Source of the DNA: Sanderia malayensis
Lineage: Eukaryota; Cnidaria; Scyphozoa; Semaeostomeae; Pelagiidae
Reading direction: 5' to 3'
Length of the DNA: 64,000 nt
NCBI GenBank assembly: GCA_013076295.1
Contig: RQOL01000466.1
Coordinates: forward strand, 1,798,001 to 1,862,000
Shown here in pieces: positions 46,254 through 58,200 of this stretch. The translations under genes and the position numbers were made by a program. Every line of letters starts with the position of its first letter. Position 1 is the stretch's first letter. Under the pieces are notes generated by a model, which saw nothing but the letters and a program-made list of their open reading frames with translations, had not been told where the DNA came from and ran no database searches.

Positions 46254-47467
46254 TTATGTTTTCATGGCACCAATCTTTTCCGTCACTTTGGTTGAATTCA
46301 TTTGCTGTTGAATTTTGGCATTCATCGTTTCAACAATTGCTAAGAGAAAAAGCATATGTTAGAAAACTTAAATTCATTCCTAAATATATCAATAAATTAT
46401 TCACGTTATAGCTAAAAAGCACCTTGGCCAATGCTTTGCTTTTCAGCAAGAATTGGATGTATTCTTTCAACCTGCTTGCCAATAAACTCTATCTTGCGTT
46501 TGAAATAATCTTTTGCATCTTTAACACTCTACATCAAGACAGATAGTAAACGGAAGTTGTTAAACAGAATAAGTTATTAAAAGATATAAGATATAAGATA
46601 TTCCAGTATATAAATTTGAATTATAATACAAATGCCAGCACCGTTAATTTATAGCTGTGTATATAATAAATGAACAATTAAATAAAGGTAATTATGATTT
46701 GTGTTACCTTCTCTGCGTAATATCCTGTACCAATTTCCACATTAACTGTTTTTAAGTCCTTTAGCAGGCCAGGGACATACATCTTGTAGAATAGTCAAAG
46801 CACTTTGCTTATTGTCTTGACAAAACTCCATGTGTAATAGCAGTAAAAATAAATAGCTTAATTGTAAAAAGTAAAATATTCACAAGTAAAATAGCATATA
46901 AATGAAAAGGATACAGAACTAGTCATTGGAATCAAAACTTCTTTGCCTGGAGATTTAATAAAAGTTAATAAGCTTCATGAAATATTTTCGAGTATAATGA
47001 CATAAAAGACATCACAATGTAAGATAAAGCTAAAGACAAATGAAATGTTGTGAACCTTCTTGTTTGCTGTCAATCATACTCAGATTCTCCATTGAGTCTG
47101 TGAACTTTTGCTGTGCACCTTTTAGCCGAGATATTGACTCCGTTAGCATCTTTAACTCCTAAAAAATAGTTTGAAGACAAACAAATGAAAGTACCTATTG
47201 TAGGAAACTTATGCAACTGATAGTTTTCACTATCACGTTCAGGTTTCGTTGATGCCCCGCCCCGGAGGGAGCTACAAAGTCTGCATCTCATTTGACTAAA
47301 CTAAAGGCATTAAAAAATATTAAGAACCCCAGACTTCCAATTGAAGAATATACGTATTCCAGAATACCTACATCTTCTATTTGAGACTTGAGATGTTCTA
47401 GTTGTTGAAGAGGAAGCTGTTGAAGACTGACACTGCTGGGAGCAGATTGACTGGTTGTGGTCGCCAT
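46254..47467 (-). CDS. PFDN5: prefoldin subunit 5
   Basis: Alpha-class subunit of the prefoldin hexamer that hands unfolded actin and tubulin to the TRiC/CCT chaperonin in the cytosol (family knowledge). Six exons: 47467-47372, 47158-47056, 46946-46915, 46782-46708, 46528-46423, 46339-46254; 498 nt, 165 aa (human 154). Matches: LPLQQLEHLKSQIED, then the first coiled coil, the beta-hairpin core KEVLIPMTSSMYVPGLL with EIGTGYYAEK, KDAKDYFKRKIEFIGKQVER, and the second coil. The N-terminus is a short Ser/Thr/Gln-rich extension. Exon 3 has 32 bases; donor GTATCC at 46914 was chosen because it restores TSSMYVPG. The next gene (AATF) starts 298 bp away on the same strand. Confidence 0.95.
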
Positions 47468-48335
47468 TTTTGGACCCACGCCTTATGATGATGAAAGCAT
47501 CAAAGCAACAACAACAACATATAGTGGAAACTCTTGGATATGCAGCCAATATCGCATAAGAACGATGAAAATACGAAAACGCGAACAAACTAAACACTTT
47601 AATTTGAAATATATATATATATTTAGATATTGTGCATTTGTGATAATACAATGCATTGCATAGCTATATTGATAGCAAAGTAAAAAGAAAACCCGAGCAT
47701 GGTTAATGTGCGAGTGCAACTCCCACCTCGCATTTCCTTCTAAAATGTTTGAAAAATGTTCGAGTTTAATGATTTGCCACGATAAGTCCGAATTTCCTGC
47801 TAAACATTCACTCAATTTTCCCAGCGAAATACAGGCACGCTTTGTCTGACCACCCTTACATTGAAAGCAAAAGTAATTCAACTTACAAAACTAAGCTAGG
47901 GCGTCCAACTTGGGATAGCAACTCTTGTGGCTTTAATTCTACAGATGAAACCAATAAATAAAAATATAAGAACTCGATACCCCCTGCACACAATGTCAAA
48001 GTATAAGCCTTCACATGAGCTACGTAGAACCAGCAGGGGTGACATTAACAGATAAAATTAGAGAAGAAATGTGTGCTTGGGCTTGTGTGAAGACGTTAAG
48101 TTAGTTGGCACAAGGCTTGATAATCAGCCCAGATACACAAAAATACATGCAAGTTATAATAATTAAACACTAAGCTAATTAAAATAAGGTTCAATTAAAA
48201 TAGGATTTATCCACATACAACAATGTTTATAATTACCAATATAGATTAAAGGCACTGTTTTTCTTACTGATTTTAAAAATTTATATGTACAAAGGTAAAT
48301 GCTCGTTGGTTCAACCAATCTTGACACTCATTTAC
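47468..48335. other. PFDN5 promoter side / MBD gene 3' flank; no gene
   Basis: No exon recognised. A (TA)n-like run lies near 47608-47622. Both neighbouring genes are on the minus strand. Confidence 0.45.
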
Positions 48336-48449
48336 GGTAAATCCTCGAATAAGAGCCCCCTTTAGAATAAGAGCCCACCACCCTTACCTCAAAGAAACGA
48401 GCTCCCCTTTGAAGATCAAAAATGTCGCTTATTCGACGATTTACGGTAC
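48336..48449. mobile_element. MITE with TCGAATAAG ends, copy 2
   Basis: Starts TACGGTAAATCCTCGAATAAG and ends CTTATTCGACGATTTACGGTA, an almost perfect terminal inverted repeat; flanking TA on both sides fits a TA duplication. 114 bp. Relative of 38396-38515. It lies 31 bp beyond the MBD gene stop codon, so probably in its 3' UTR. Confidence 0.8.
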
Positions 48450-48479
48450 GTAAGTCTAGAGTTCGCAGAAATGTCATGG

Positions 48480-51400
48480 TTACGTTTTCAGTTTTTTCAC
48501 CGGCGATACTGATACATCCCCTGAAATAGAAAATAAAATAAGAAAGTTTAGAAAAGTTTCTAGAGGCTATGCTACAACAAAGACCGTAGTGACCATAGGC
48601 ACCGCATATCGTGTATAATGTGAAATGAATAGCATACCTTGAATTAATTCCATGTATTCCTTGTATACCTGGTAATCCTGATTGGATTCATTGACTTCAC
48701 GGAGAGCCTCTAAGATGGCCTTTTCCAAACTTTCTGTCGTCTTTTTCGATGTTCTGCGAATATAAAAGAAAATAATAAAATTTGTCCGTTGATGAGAGAA
48801 GCATCTCTCAAAGAGTGGCACTCATAAACACTCCTGTTCATGACACGATAAACGTCTATCTTGATTATGACAATCACTGAGCAAACATACACAAACAAGT
48901 TCACGATGATAAGAGAAGCATCTTTCGAAACGTCTCACTCGCAAACACTCCTGTTCATGTCATGATAAGTTTATAATTATGATAATAACTGAACAGACAA
49001 ATATAAACATATTCACGATTATAAAATAAAATGGCTGAATCAAACGCAAATTGAAAAGTTCCCAATTTGAAAGGGCACTACCAAATAAACAATAAAATCT
49101 CAAAATATCGATCCTCCATATGACAAGCCTAGGTTCATAAGTTCTGATCCATGGAGCTGACCAAAAGCAAATTTCACCATCGCTAACAAACTTTTAATGA
49201 GCAAAAACATGCTCTGGTAACTTTCAAAATTGCTATATCTGGATTCTGTTCTATGAACAAAATCGCAATACTGTATAAAAAAGAAAGTGGAGGACATCAA
49301 ACCTGTTTTTCCTTCTTCTTGAGTTAGTTTCAAAGTCCTTGAGTCCTTCGCTTAGAACTTTAAGTTGATCAAGCTCAATTTGACTGTGCGTCTGCTCGCC
49401 AAACCACTTCACCCAAACCTGAAGCGATGACAAAAAACATGCTGGCATTAAACAACAATAAGCAATACAAGAATGAATTGTTCTGCGATGCATACAAGGT
49501 ACCAGGTATTTGGGTCGTTCTACAATCGAGATTCCACAAATGTTTTAACAGAGCAAAAGCGTTGACAATACCTTTCCCTTCTCTGCCGGCGACTCTCCAA
49601 TCTGTGCTTCACTAACAACTTTCCCTGGCCACGCGCTGTACCCTTTCTGATGGCCCCATATCAGGTCGCCGATGCGCAGGAGAGTGGAATTCTTCGGAGC
49701 AGCACAGTTGGCCTGTGGAGCCTGAACAGTTCTGAAATCCGACGTTCGATCCTGAGTAGAAATTTGAGTGGCAGTTTCAGGTGTAGGCGTTCGACTCTCT
49801 TCGCTTGCGGTATTACAATCCTCATGGCATTGCAAACTGATCTCTTCGTGATCTTCGAGCTCCTGTTTGTTGACAATCTCTGTGATTTGTGGAGGACCTG
49901 TGTGAATGAAAAAAGCAATAGACAACGGCTCTGAATGGTGAAGGGATTTGATGCTGGCAGAGAGCTGTGAATTTCAAACAATCAGGGGATAAAATAAAAG
50001 CTTACTTTGACTGTTGTTAGAAGCAATTTCCGGGCTCGCGTCAAATTTTGGAGAAAACCCCCGCGTAGACAGCTGTGGAGGAGCGTTAATGTCAGCATCA
50101 TTGCTCGCCACTCTATCTGGCACTTTATTAGGCTTGGCATCAATAGGCACACTTTCAGATTGGTGCTCAGTTTTCGAGATCTCCAGTGTTTGATCAGTTG
50201 TGACACTTGCACAAACATTCTCCACAGTATTCGATTTGTCTTCCGCTGAAGATAATGACGAGGATGAAGATAAAGATGATGATGATGTATTTGCAGTAGA
50301 ATTGTCAACAACAACGACAACATTATCGCTTTTCTGATTCTGCAAGTCCGGTGCAAGCTTCTCAGCTTCGTTTTGAATTCGAGGCGACACTGAGAGCGCT
50401 TGACAAGACGACACTGGCGTTTCTTGGGATTCTTGCTTCAAAGTCTCCGTTATCCTTGCAATCTCATTCAATTCAGCATTGTGTACTTTCTCCGGTTGTT
50501 TTGATTGAGTTGTTGGCGAACTCTTCGTCTTCACGCTCGGACTTGAAGTCGCTGTGGTAATCTGCGGCGCTGAAGGGCCGTTACACTGTGACGCCTCACT
50601 AATTTTCATTGCCTCCGGAGGTAAGGGGTACCTCGGTAACGGCAACGTCGGTCTGTTGACGCTGCTTGCCGGTGCTATACGCACGTAATTGTTCGGTAAT
50701 GCAGGAGCAAATTGATGAAGACCGGGATAGACAAAGGAAGCGGAGCCGGTCGGATTCGTGCCTGGTTTATTAGCATCAGGTGGCCTGTTGCCTTGTTGTT
50801 GGTAATACTGGTAGATAGCCTGATAGTTATCCGGTATTCCAGTAGTAGCGGTGGGATGGAGCGCTTGTGGTTGCTTTCCAATCACCTGCGTGGTCGTATC
50901 GCCAATTGTCATGAATTGAAGCGGGATGTTGGCGTAAGTTGCGAAGCCGAGACTCGGTTGACCAGCCGCGGTCTTCAATGCTGATGGATTGGCCGTGTAA
51001 CCGGGTATGTTTTGTAAATACATGGCAGCTGCGTGCGGATTGTCGGCCCGGTGCTGCATCGATGCTTCCAATGCATTGTTCTGCATGGCAAGGTGCTGTA
51101 ATGCTTGCGATGCCTGTGAGCCCATGATGAGGAATTGCGTGGGATTGCTTGCAGCGGCCAGGCCTGGTTGATAGGCAGCGGCTGTGCTCGTTGGTCGCAG
51201 CATATTCGACACGTTCAGGCTCGTTGCTGTGCTAGATATCCCCGTGTTGGGTATTCCGTAGATGTTCTGGAAACTAGGCACGCTCTGAGCTCGAACAGAA
51301 GCGGGAACAACTGCGGGAGTATTTGATACTTTGCCCACTACTGCAGAAGAGCTACTCTGTACTGCTGTAGGCCTTGTATTATTGTTTTGCGAAACGAATT

Positions 51401-53963
51401 GAAAGACTACCATTTGCGCACCTTGGCCTGTATTGCTCACTTGTGAGGATGGTGGAAGCGCGAAAGTGGGTGTCTGTCTTGGGCTCCGAGCGCCATGCAC
51501 GACAGCCGGGCTTGAAAGCTCTTTATCTTTGCCTGCAGACTGCGAAACTTCGGTATGAGATTGCGTTACTGAACTTTTCCGCTTGCCAAGACTCGTAACA
51601 GTACGTATTGAGTCTACATTGGTTGTAATTGCAGTTGGCAGAGAAGAAAAACTAGCAGCCTGCAATGGCGGTAGAGATACACTCAGCGGTTGATTATCGA
51701 CGCATGCGTTCTCCTTCACGACAGACGTACCGACAAACTCCGTTGACCTCGCCGAACTCGTTGGTGAAAAACCTTCCACGCTTCCGTTAATACCAGGCAC
51801 GCTCTCCTTTTGCCGCAGCGAAGAATTCAATGGTACATTCTCGGGTAGTGCCTCTTTGTTCTTAAACATTTCCATTTTCGGTATTGAACCGTCGGCCGTC
51901 AACTGACAATTGTCCACCTTGTGGTCAAGCTTTGACTGGCGAGACTGATTGTCATTGCGGCCTCTCACCTTACCCGGATCAGAATCCGCAGCACTGACAG
52001 CCGGAGAAGAGGTGCGGATACTTTCATTGGCACCTGCCGGTTCTTTCGAGCCCCAATACACGTTGGCTTTGACCTTGAAGTGAGAAAACGGGTCGGGCTC
52101 CTGCGCAGCTCCTGTGCATTCTTCCAGCTCGGGTGAGGCCCCGGAATTCGAGGAGCCGGGTGATACGTGATGGTACACGTCATCGCTTGAAACTGCTGTC
52201 GTTACAGCAGTCGATGTTGATTTCAAGCTCTGCGCCAGTGCAGTCGGAAGCATGTTGGAATGAGACGGGGGCAACGTGATATTCGGCGGTGCCTTACTTG
52301 TCATTAAATTCAGCGACGTTCGCAGTGTCGTCGGTGACGTCATCAGACTTTCCCGTGTACTAGAGCTGTTGAAAGACTTGGGTTGAGTCGAAGTTGATGA
52401 CGACGTTTCAGAGTAGGGCCTAAATTGCGGAGTTGTTGTGTTACCGGCAAACAGGCTGCTGTTAAAAGAATTCGTCTTATTTTGCTTAACGATTGCAGTG
52501 GCGTTGCTCAGACTACTTGTAGCAACTGCCGTTTGCCTCTGATCGATATTAGCAGTTGTTTGGAGTTTCTCTTTTCGAGGTCGTTTTGCCTTTGTCCCAG
52601 AGGTCTTATCAAAAGAGCCTGATCTCACAGCTGTAGCTACAGTGGGTCGAATAATATTAACAGGATGCTTCAAGTCTTTTGCGAATTTGCTGTCATGCAT
52701 AACTGCTGAATTAAAAGACTCTTTAGGCCCCAAAGTGACTTTTGTTTGTTGGCTGTCAGGTTTATAATTACTAAAATAATCTGCATGATCTACAATTGGT
52801 TGTTTATCTTTCGGTAAACTGTTCTGTTTTCGAACAAGTCTGGCTGTCTCTAATGTAGGAGCATGATCTTTGCCTGTCTGTCCTTCAGGCCCCATTCCCA
52901 AGACATTGGCATGGCTTTGTTGCAGCATGCTAGGATCTAGGAATTAAATAAACAAATAAATAAAACTATGCTACTTGTAGTTAGCTACATGGCCACATCA
53001 GATCTTACAGACTTAATTGCATTTAAATAAGACATGAAATGGCATTAACCTGTGAAAGGAAATTGAAATGAAATTGCTACAAACCAATCTTAAGGTGTTT
53101 GATTTTGTATTTCTGTTCAACATCAGAGCTTGACTTCTTTTTCTTCTTTTTTGAGCTTTTTTTCAACAATTTGGCAATCTCTTCGGGACTAAACTGAGGC
53201 AACAGCTTCTCAAAAGAACTGCTGATCTTGCAATGTCCACATTCCATTACAGGGTCTTGCCTCCTTGGAGCAACACTTGGTACGTTGGGATTAAAGCTGA
53301 ATGTCTCTTCTGGCTTGAATGCACATTTTAAACCACATTTACAAGTCTCCCCACTGAGGAGATAAACCTTTATATCATCCATTGATCTCAGACGACTCTT
53401 GTTTGGACTGAAATGGATAACATAATTACAAATGAAAATTTACTGTCATTGCATAAACATAAAAAATACAAGAGATTTATCATATTAAAGTTGAACTTTG
53501 ATGACTAATATTCAAGTCAATAAACTCAAATTCCGACTTGCTTTACATATGTTCCAGGTTTCATAGCTAATATAACTCTCATTAACAAATATTCTACTTC
53601 CTTGGATTTTCCAATTATTAAAGTTCATCTCTATTAATGATATATAGAGCATAGAATGGCATATAAGATATGTTACCTTATGTATGTAATTGCTCCCTTT
53701 TCCAAAATTCTGTTCCAGCCACTTGGCACAGCAATAGGTTTCTGAGTACTCACTTGACCTGTAGGTGTGTACATAGCTGTTTGGATATCAGGGGGCATGA
53801 CCCTCTTTATTTCTGGTCCAGGTACCATTGCATCTCTATTTGAAGCAGGCATGTTGTTACTTGATGCAGAAATTGTTGAGACAGCTCTTGTGCCAGTGGT
53901 GATCACTAAAGCATGATTGTTGCTTGGCTTATTTACTTGTAATAGTGCTGGATCCATCTTCAT
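48480..53963 (-). CDS. MBD5/6-like: MBD5/MBD6-type chromatin protein (MBD + PWWP)
   Basis: Exons 53963-53677, 53407-53085, 52936-50006, 49897-49572, 49418-49303, 48753-48638, 48520-48480; 4140 nt, 1379 aa. The MBD is at ~79-140 (VPSGWNRILEKGAITYISPN, MDDIKVYLLSGETCKCGLKC), with the CKCGL.C signature of the MBD5/6 branch. A KKKKKK cluster follows. The 2.9 kb third exon codes a long disordered Ser/Thr/Pro/Gln region. The PWWP domain is at ~1258-1325 (GDLIWGHQKGYSAWPGKVV ... VWVKWFGEQTHSQI), then a Lys/Arg-rich linker and a helix (ESLEKAILEALREV). Human MBD5/6 and Drosophila sba share this layout; the MBD of this branch does not bind methylated CpG selectively and recruits the PR-DUB deubiquitinase (family knowledge). 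An in-frame TAA lies just before this ATG, but upstream exons may exist. Confidence 0.93.
48777..49020. repeat. ~120 bp tandem duplication in MBD gene intron
   Basis: 48777-48904 and 48905-49020 are diverged copies sharing GATAAGAGAAGCATCT, CAAACACTCCTGTTCATG and TTCACGAT. They sit directly upstream of the exon at 48753-48638. Confidence 0.75.
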
Positions 53964-54004
53964 TAGTTATATTATAATTTAGTTCTCAACCATGACCATC
54001 GTAC

Positions 54005-54702
54005 CTTCTTCTTGATTAATTTCCTTGTCTTTTTCAAGTGTCCATTGATAAACAACATTTGCTTGGGGCAAAGTTGCAATCCTTTCCTTTTACTAGCACA
54101 TTGAATGTGACTTTGCTAAACACCAAGCCTTCATAAAACAGATATGAAATAGGTCAATAAGGATAGAGACTGGAGCACTCGGTAAAGCAGCTTGGGGACT
54201 TAGGCCGTTTTAGGCCAAAAAATTCCAGTTCAATGCGTTCAACTTGAAAGTTTGGATTTGGAAAAAGTTCTCATCACAAGGCGTATATTATAACTAAATT
54301 CCAAGTACAACTTAAATAAGATACTTCTTTAGCTAATTGCCCGCACTTTTAATGCTTACGACAATCTCCAGCTGGCTTGAAAGATGTAATATTTGCTTCT
54401 TCAAAAAACAAAGATTGCTTTGAGCTCCTTAATCTCAAAATTGTACCACGTAGAACGACAATGTCAAAATGCCAGGAAGTTCAATTGCTATTCTTCTTGA
54501 AATACAATAATATCTTTGCTCTCAGCTACAGGCAGTAAAGTAACATCCGATCATTCCAACAGGATTAAATAATAAATTATATGAGAGTTGTGAATTGGTT
54601 GTGGACATTCAATATGCCGCCATGTTCCATGTCGTTTTCTGAATCAGATTAGGAACAATACTTACTAGTTTCCAAGTCTCCAACTTTAACGGCCTCGGCC
54701 AT
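54005..54702 (-). other. possible alternative 5' exons of the MBD gene
   Basis: An ATG at 54702 in good context opens MAEAVKVGDLET up to a GTAAGT donor at 54665. A 57-base segment 54061-54005 (NVVYQWTLEKDKEINQEE, donor GTACGA) and an acceptor CCAG at 53949-53948 would continue in frame into ALLQVNKPSNN of the first MBD exon. The phases agree (1,1), but the acceptors have poor pyrimidine tracts, so this is a suggestion. Confidence 0.4.
54062..54665. other. upstream region of MBD gene; no other gene
   Basis: Contains no recognised coding sequence on either strand apart from the possible first exon beside it. Confidence 0.4.
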
Positions 54703-55208
54703 GACAGTTTGAAAAGGTGGGCAGTACTATGGTACACAATTGGGCCCAGGGGTAAAAATCCCCTATTGGAGTTCGAAACACGGTATTTTCATGTTCATTA
54801 GCTACAAATAGCAAATAATCAAACGAATCATTAAACATTGGACAAATTCATGAGAAAAACGATTGTTGTAATTTTTTCAGTTTCAAATCTTTCTCAAATA
54901 TGTAGGTAACAATTCTATAACAATTAATTCTTTGGCATTAGGTTCTAGTTCAACACTCGAATGGTTAATTTTAGGACCTTGCTTGATTATCATTTTCTCA
55001 CATTGTATAAAACATCAACTGGAGCCGTAAACAGTCATGGCATTCATAATACAACGTCTATTGACTAATAAAAAACTATCACAATTAACTATATTAAAGT
55101 GAGATTAGTACTAAGTAAGGCCATATATTAGTCCCTGGTGAGATTAAGTAAAAATAGGCTAGACAATATCTTCTAACTTCTATTATTATTAGAAGTAACA
55201 GAAAAAAA
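54703..55208. other. spacer between NRAMP 3' end and MBD gene 5' side
   Basis: About 500 bp, AT-rich. No exon. It should contain the NRAMP 3' UTR. Confidence 0.45.
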
Positions 55209-58200
55209 CTAAGTTCCGTCGTCTTTCGATGTCATATCATCGTCAAATTCGTTGAAATAAACTTCGTAATCTTTTCTTTTCAGCCACTAAGGACAAATAC
55301 ACAAAACAGAGTAATCTTAATATCCTCAAATCCAATCTTAAAACACGAAAAGAAAAAACGGAGCAAAGAATAAAGTGTAAGAATAAATTCGAAATCTGTC
55401 TATCAAAGTAAATACTCACGGAAAATCTGTCAAGGAAATGTAACCCAGCTGCATAGTATGCCTGCATGAAAGAAAGAAACATTACGAATAAATAGCCAAA
55501 GAAATATCAAGAATCATACACTCATTGCTTCTCTTTTGCATGATATTTATTTACATCATATAGCGTGTATTTATTCAAGACTTTGTGCATTGTAACATAT
55601 AGCTCACCAGAACAAGATAAAATATTATCCACAGGATGATAAGAGGCACAACAGCAATTAGAAAAAGTCTTTTTCCATTCATCTAAAAAACCAGAACGAC
55701 ATCTAAATAAATTCTGCTTTCGAGGCGACCGTTTGTAGCAGGGGAGATAAAGTTGGTAAGCTGATTCCATCAATGAAATAAAAGGCTCGCTTACCACGCT
55801 GCTGTGTACACTATCGACAACTAGATACATGTTTATCGATATAACTGCAACAGCCAACAGCCATGTGACAATGATAGTAAGCCTGAAGTAGAGGAATTTA
55901 CACGAGGTTATCGTTACATGTGTGTGCGGTAAAAACATATACATACGTATGCATATACGGTGAAAACCTCATATATTGAAGAGCCATGGAGCCAGCGGAA
56001 AGCTGTCCGTTATGAAAAGGCGTCTGTCGCATAGTCGTAACAGCTCAGACATTCAGGATACGACCGATGCTGTGTTGTAGGTAGGGAGATGTCAGTTGCA
56101 GGATGCCGTCAATAAAGTTTCTACTGTATGCAATTTTGTACAGGTTAAGATACAATATGGAAAATCAAGGCCTATGGTACTTCAAATGGTTGGCTATGGC
56201 TATCTCAAACTTTCAGGTGACATGGAAGTCTAGGGTACTTTCACATAACAGGAGAATTAGGGCAACGATATGGCCAAATTAATAAGTATTTCTCGAAGGC
56301 AGTAGAGCGTTTGAGGTAATAGAGTAATAAGTGATCAGCTTTAAAGGAGAAAAAGAGCTTTGAATATAACAAATGCAAATGATTAATGAGTTTACTTGTT
56401 GTTTTTGAAACTTCGCATGATTGCTATATCATTTGTGAATGTCAAAAGAGGCAAAACGGCAAAAGGCAACTAAAACAAAAAAATATTTCTTGATAGAAAG
56501 GAAACATATCCTATGCAACGTCAAATCAGTGCATACGGAGTTGTAAAAAGAGGCTTATTGATCAAACAAGTCAGAACTTACTTGTAAGCTTTGCAGGATG
56601 TTGAGAAAATCGTTCATTCCGGTCAAATCTTGAATTCCTTTGTACGAAGCGATAATAAGAGTGGGAGCAATAGCAATGCACCGTGTGAAAAGAACTCGCT
56701 TCCATCTGGCCCAGGACAGCTTCAAAAAACCCTAGACATAATTATATGAAATTATTACAACACGAACAGCTTGTCGTTCATAAGACTGACGTGTTAAGAC
56801 AATTAAAACGAGGATGGATAATGAAAACGAGGATAGATAATGAAAGCGAGGATGGATAATGAAAATGAGGATTGATATATGAGGCCAGCAATATGAGGGG
56901 ATGGACACGAACCTCCATGGCAAACTGTCCAGAATAAGTACCCTGTAACGAATAACATGAAGTGAGATAAAGTGACTAAAAGGCCATAAAACTTTAAGAA
57001 TCTTTGCTGCATAAAGACTGATTGTATTTGCGTTAATATATAAACAACGAAGGACACTTGCAGTCATAGTCGAACTCTGGCCGGCGGCCAGTAGTCCAAT
57101 GGCCCAAATATACATGGCAGCAGAGCCAAACTCGCATCCCAAAAAGAGGCCCTGTGGGAAAAGATGACCATAAGGTATCGGATTTTCAAAGCTTCTAATT
57201 ACTTATTTCTTCTAACTATAATATTCAAGATATTCAAGATGTACTTACACCATAATATAAGTTTCCATCCAGTGTCTTATTTGGATTCTTAAAACAAAAA
57301 TGATAAATCGCTTAAAAACTTCAACTTCTTCAACCAGCTCAAGCTATTTTCATCGTGGTTATCTTATTTGAGATTGAACAAGCAGAACATTAACCGAATG
57401 CATCGATATGCATATGTATTAACGAATGTAGCTATCAACAAGGGCTGCATATAGCAGAAATACTAGAAGATTGCATTGTTGGGGGTACTACGTGAAAAAA
57501 TCATTATAATAATCAACATACCGTGTGATTAAAAACTCTTGCAGAGCTTGTATAACCAGCGTGCATGCATTTATCATACTGAAATAGACAAAACATGTTA
57601 AGAACATGAGTTACTTTGCAAAACAATACGTTTAAAAAAGACTCGTTTGTGCTGCATATTGTTTTTCAACAAAAAGACATTGTTTTTGGAATTGTTTTCT
57701 AAAAGCAGACTAAAGCTTTTCAAATGTCCGCCTCTTACCTAACCCATAGAGATATTTAAACGTAACATGAATGCAACGATTGACTTACTATATATCCATA
57801 TGTTTTTTCGTAGAATGCCTAAAATGCGTAAGAAAATTCAAGCTCGTTAAAATATTACGGAGCTAAAAATAATAAGAAATGTTTGGCTGATTGAGGTTAA
57901 TCAAGTGGCATCCATCGTATTGCAGGTGATTATTAGGTCGTTTTTTCTGTATAATCTAGCTACGAATTGAAGGGCAATTACTTACTGATTGCATCATTTA
58001 AATACAGAATATTTAATGGTCAAACGGTTACTTACTCTTGCAAACACAGCAACAACAAAAAGGTTTATGACGAAAGACACTAACAGGGCAATTGCTAAAA
58101 AAATAGAAACCACTCAAGTTAGATATTTGCAATCGTTCCTTGTCCATTAATTTGTTTTAAAAACATATTGGTTTGTCTAAATATGTATAAATTGAATAAT

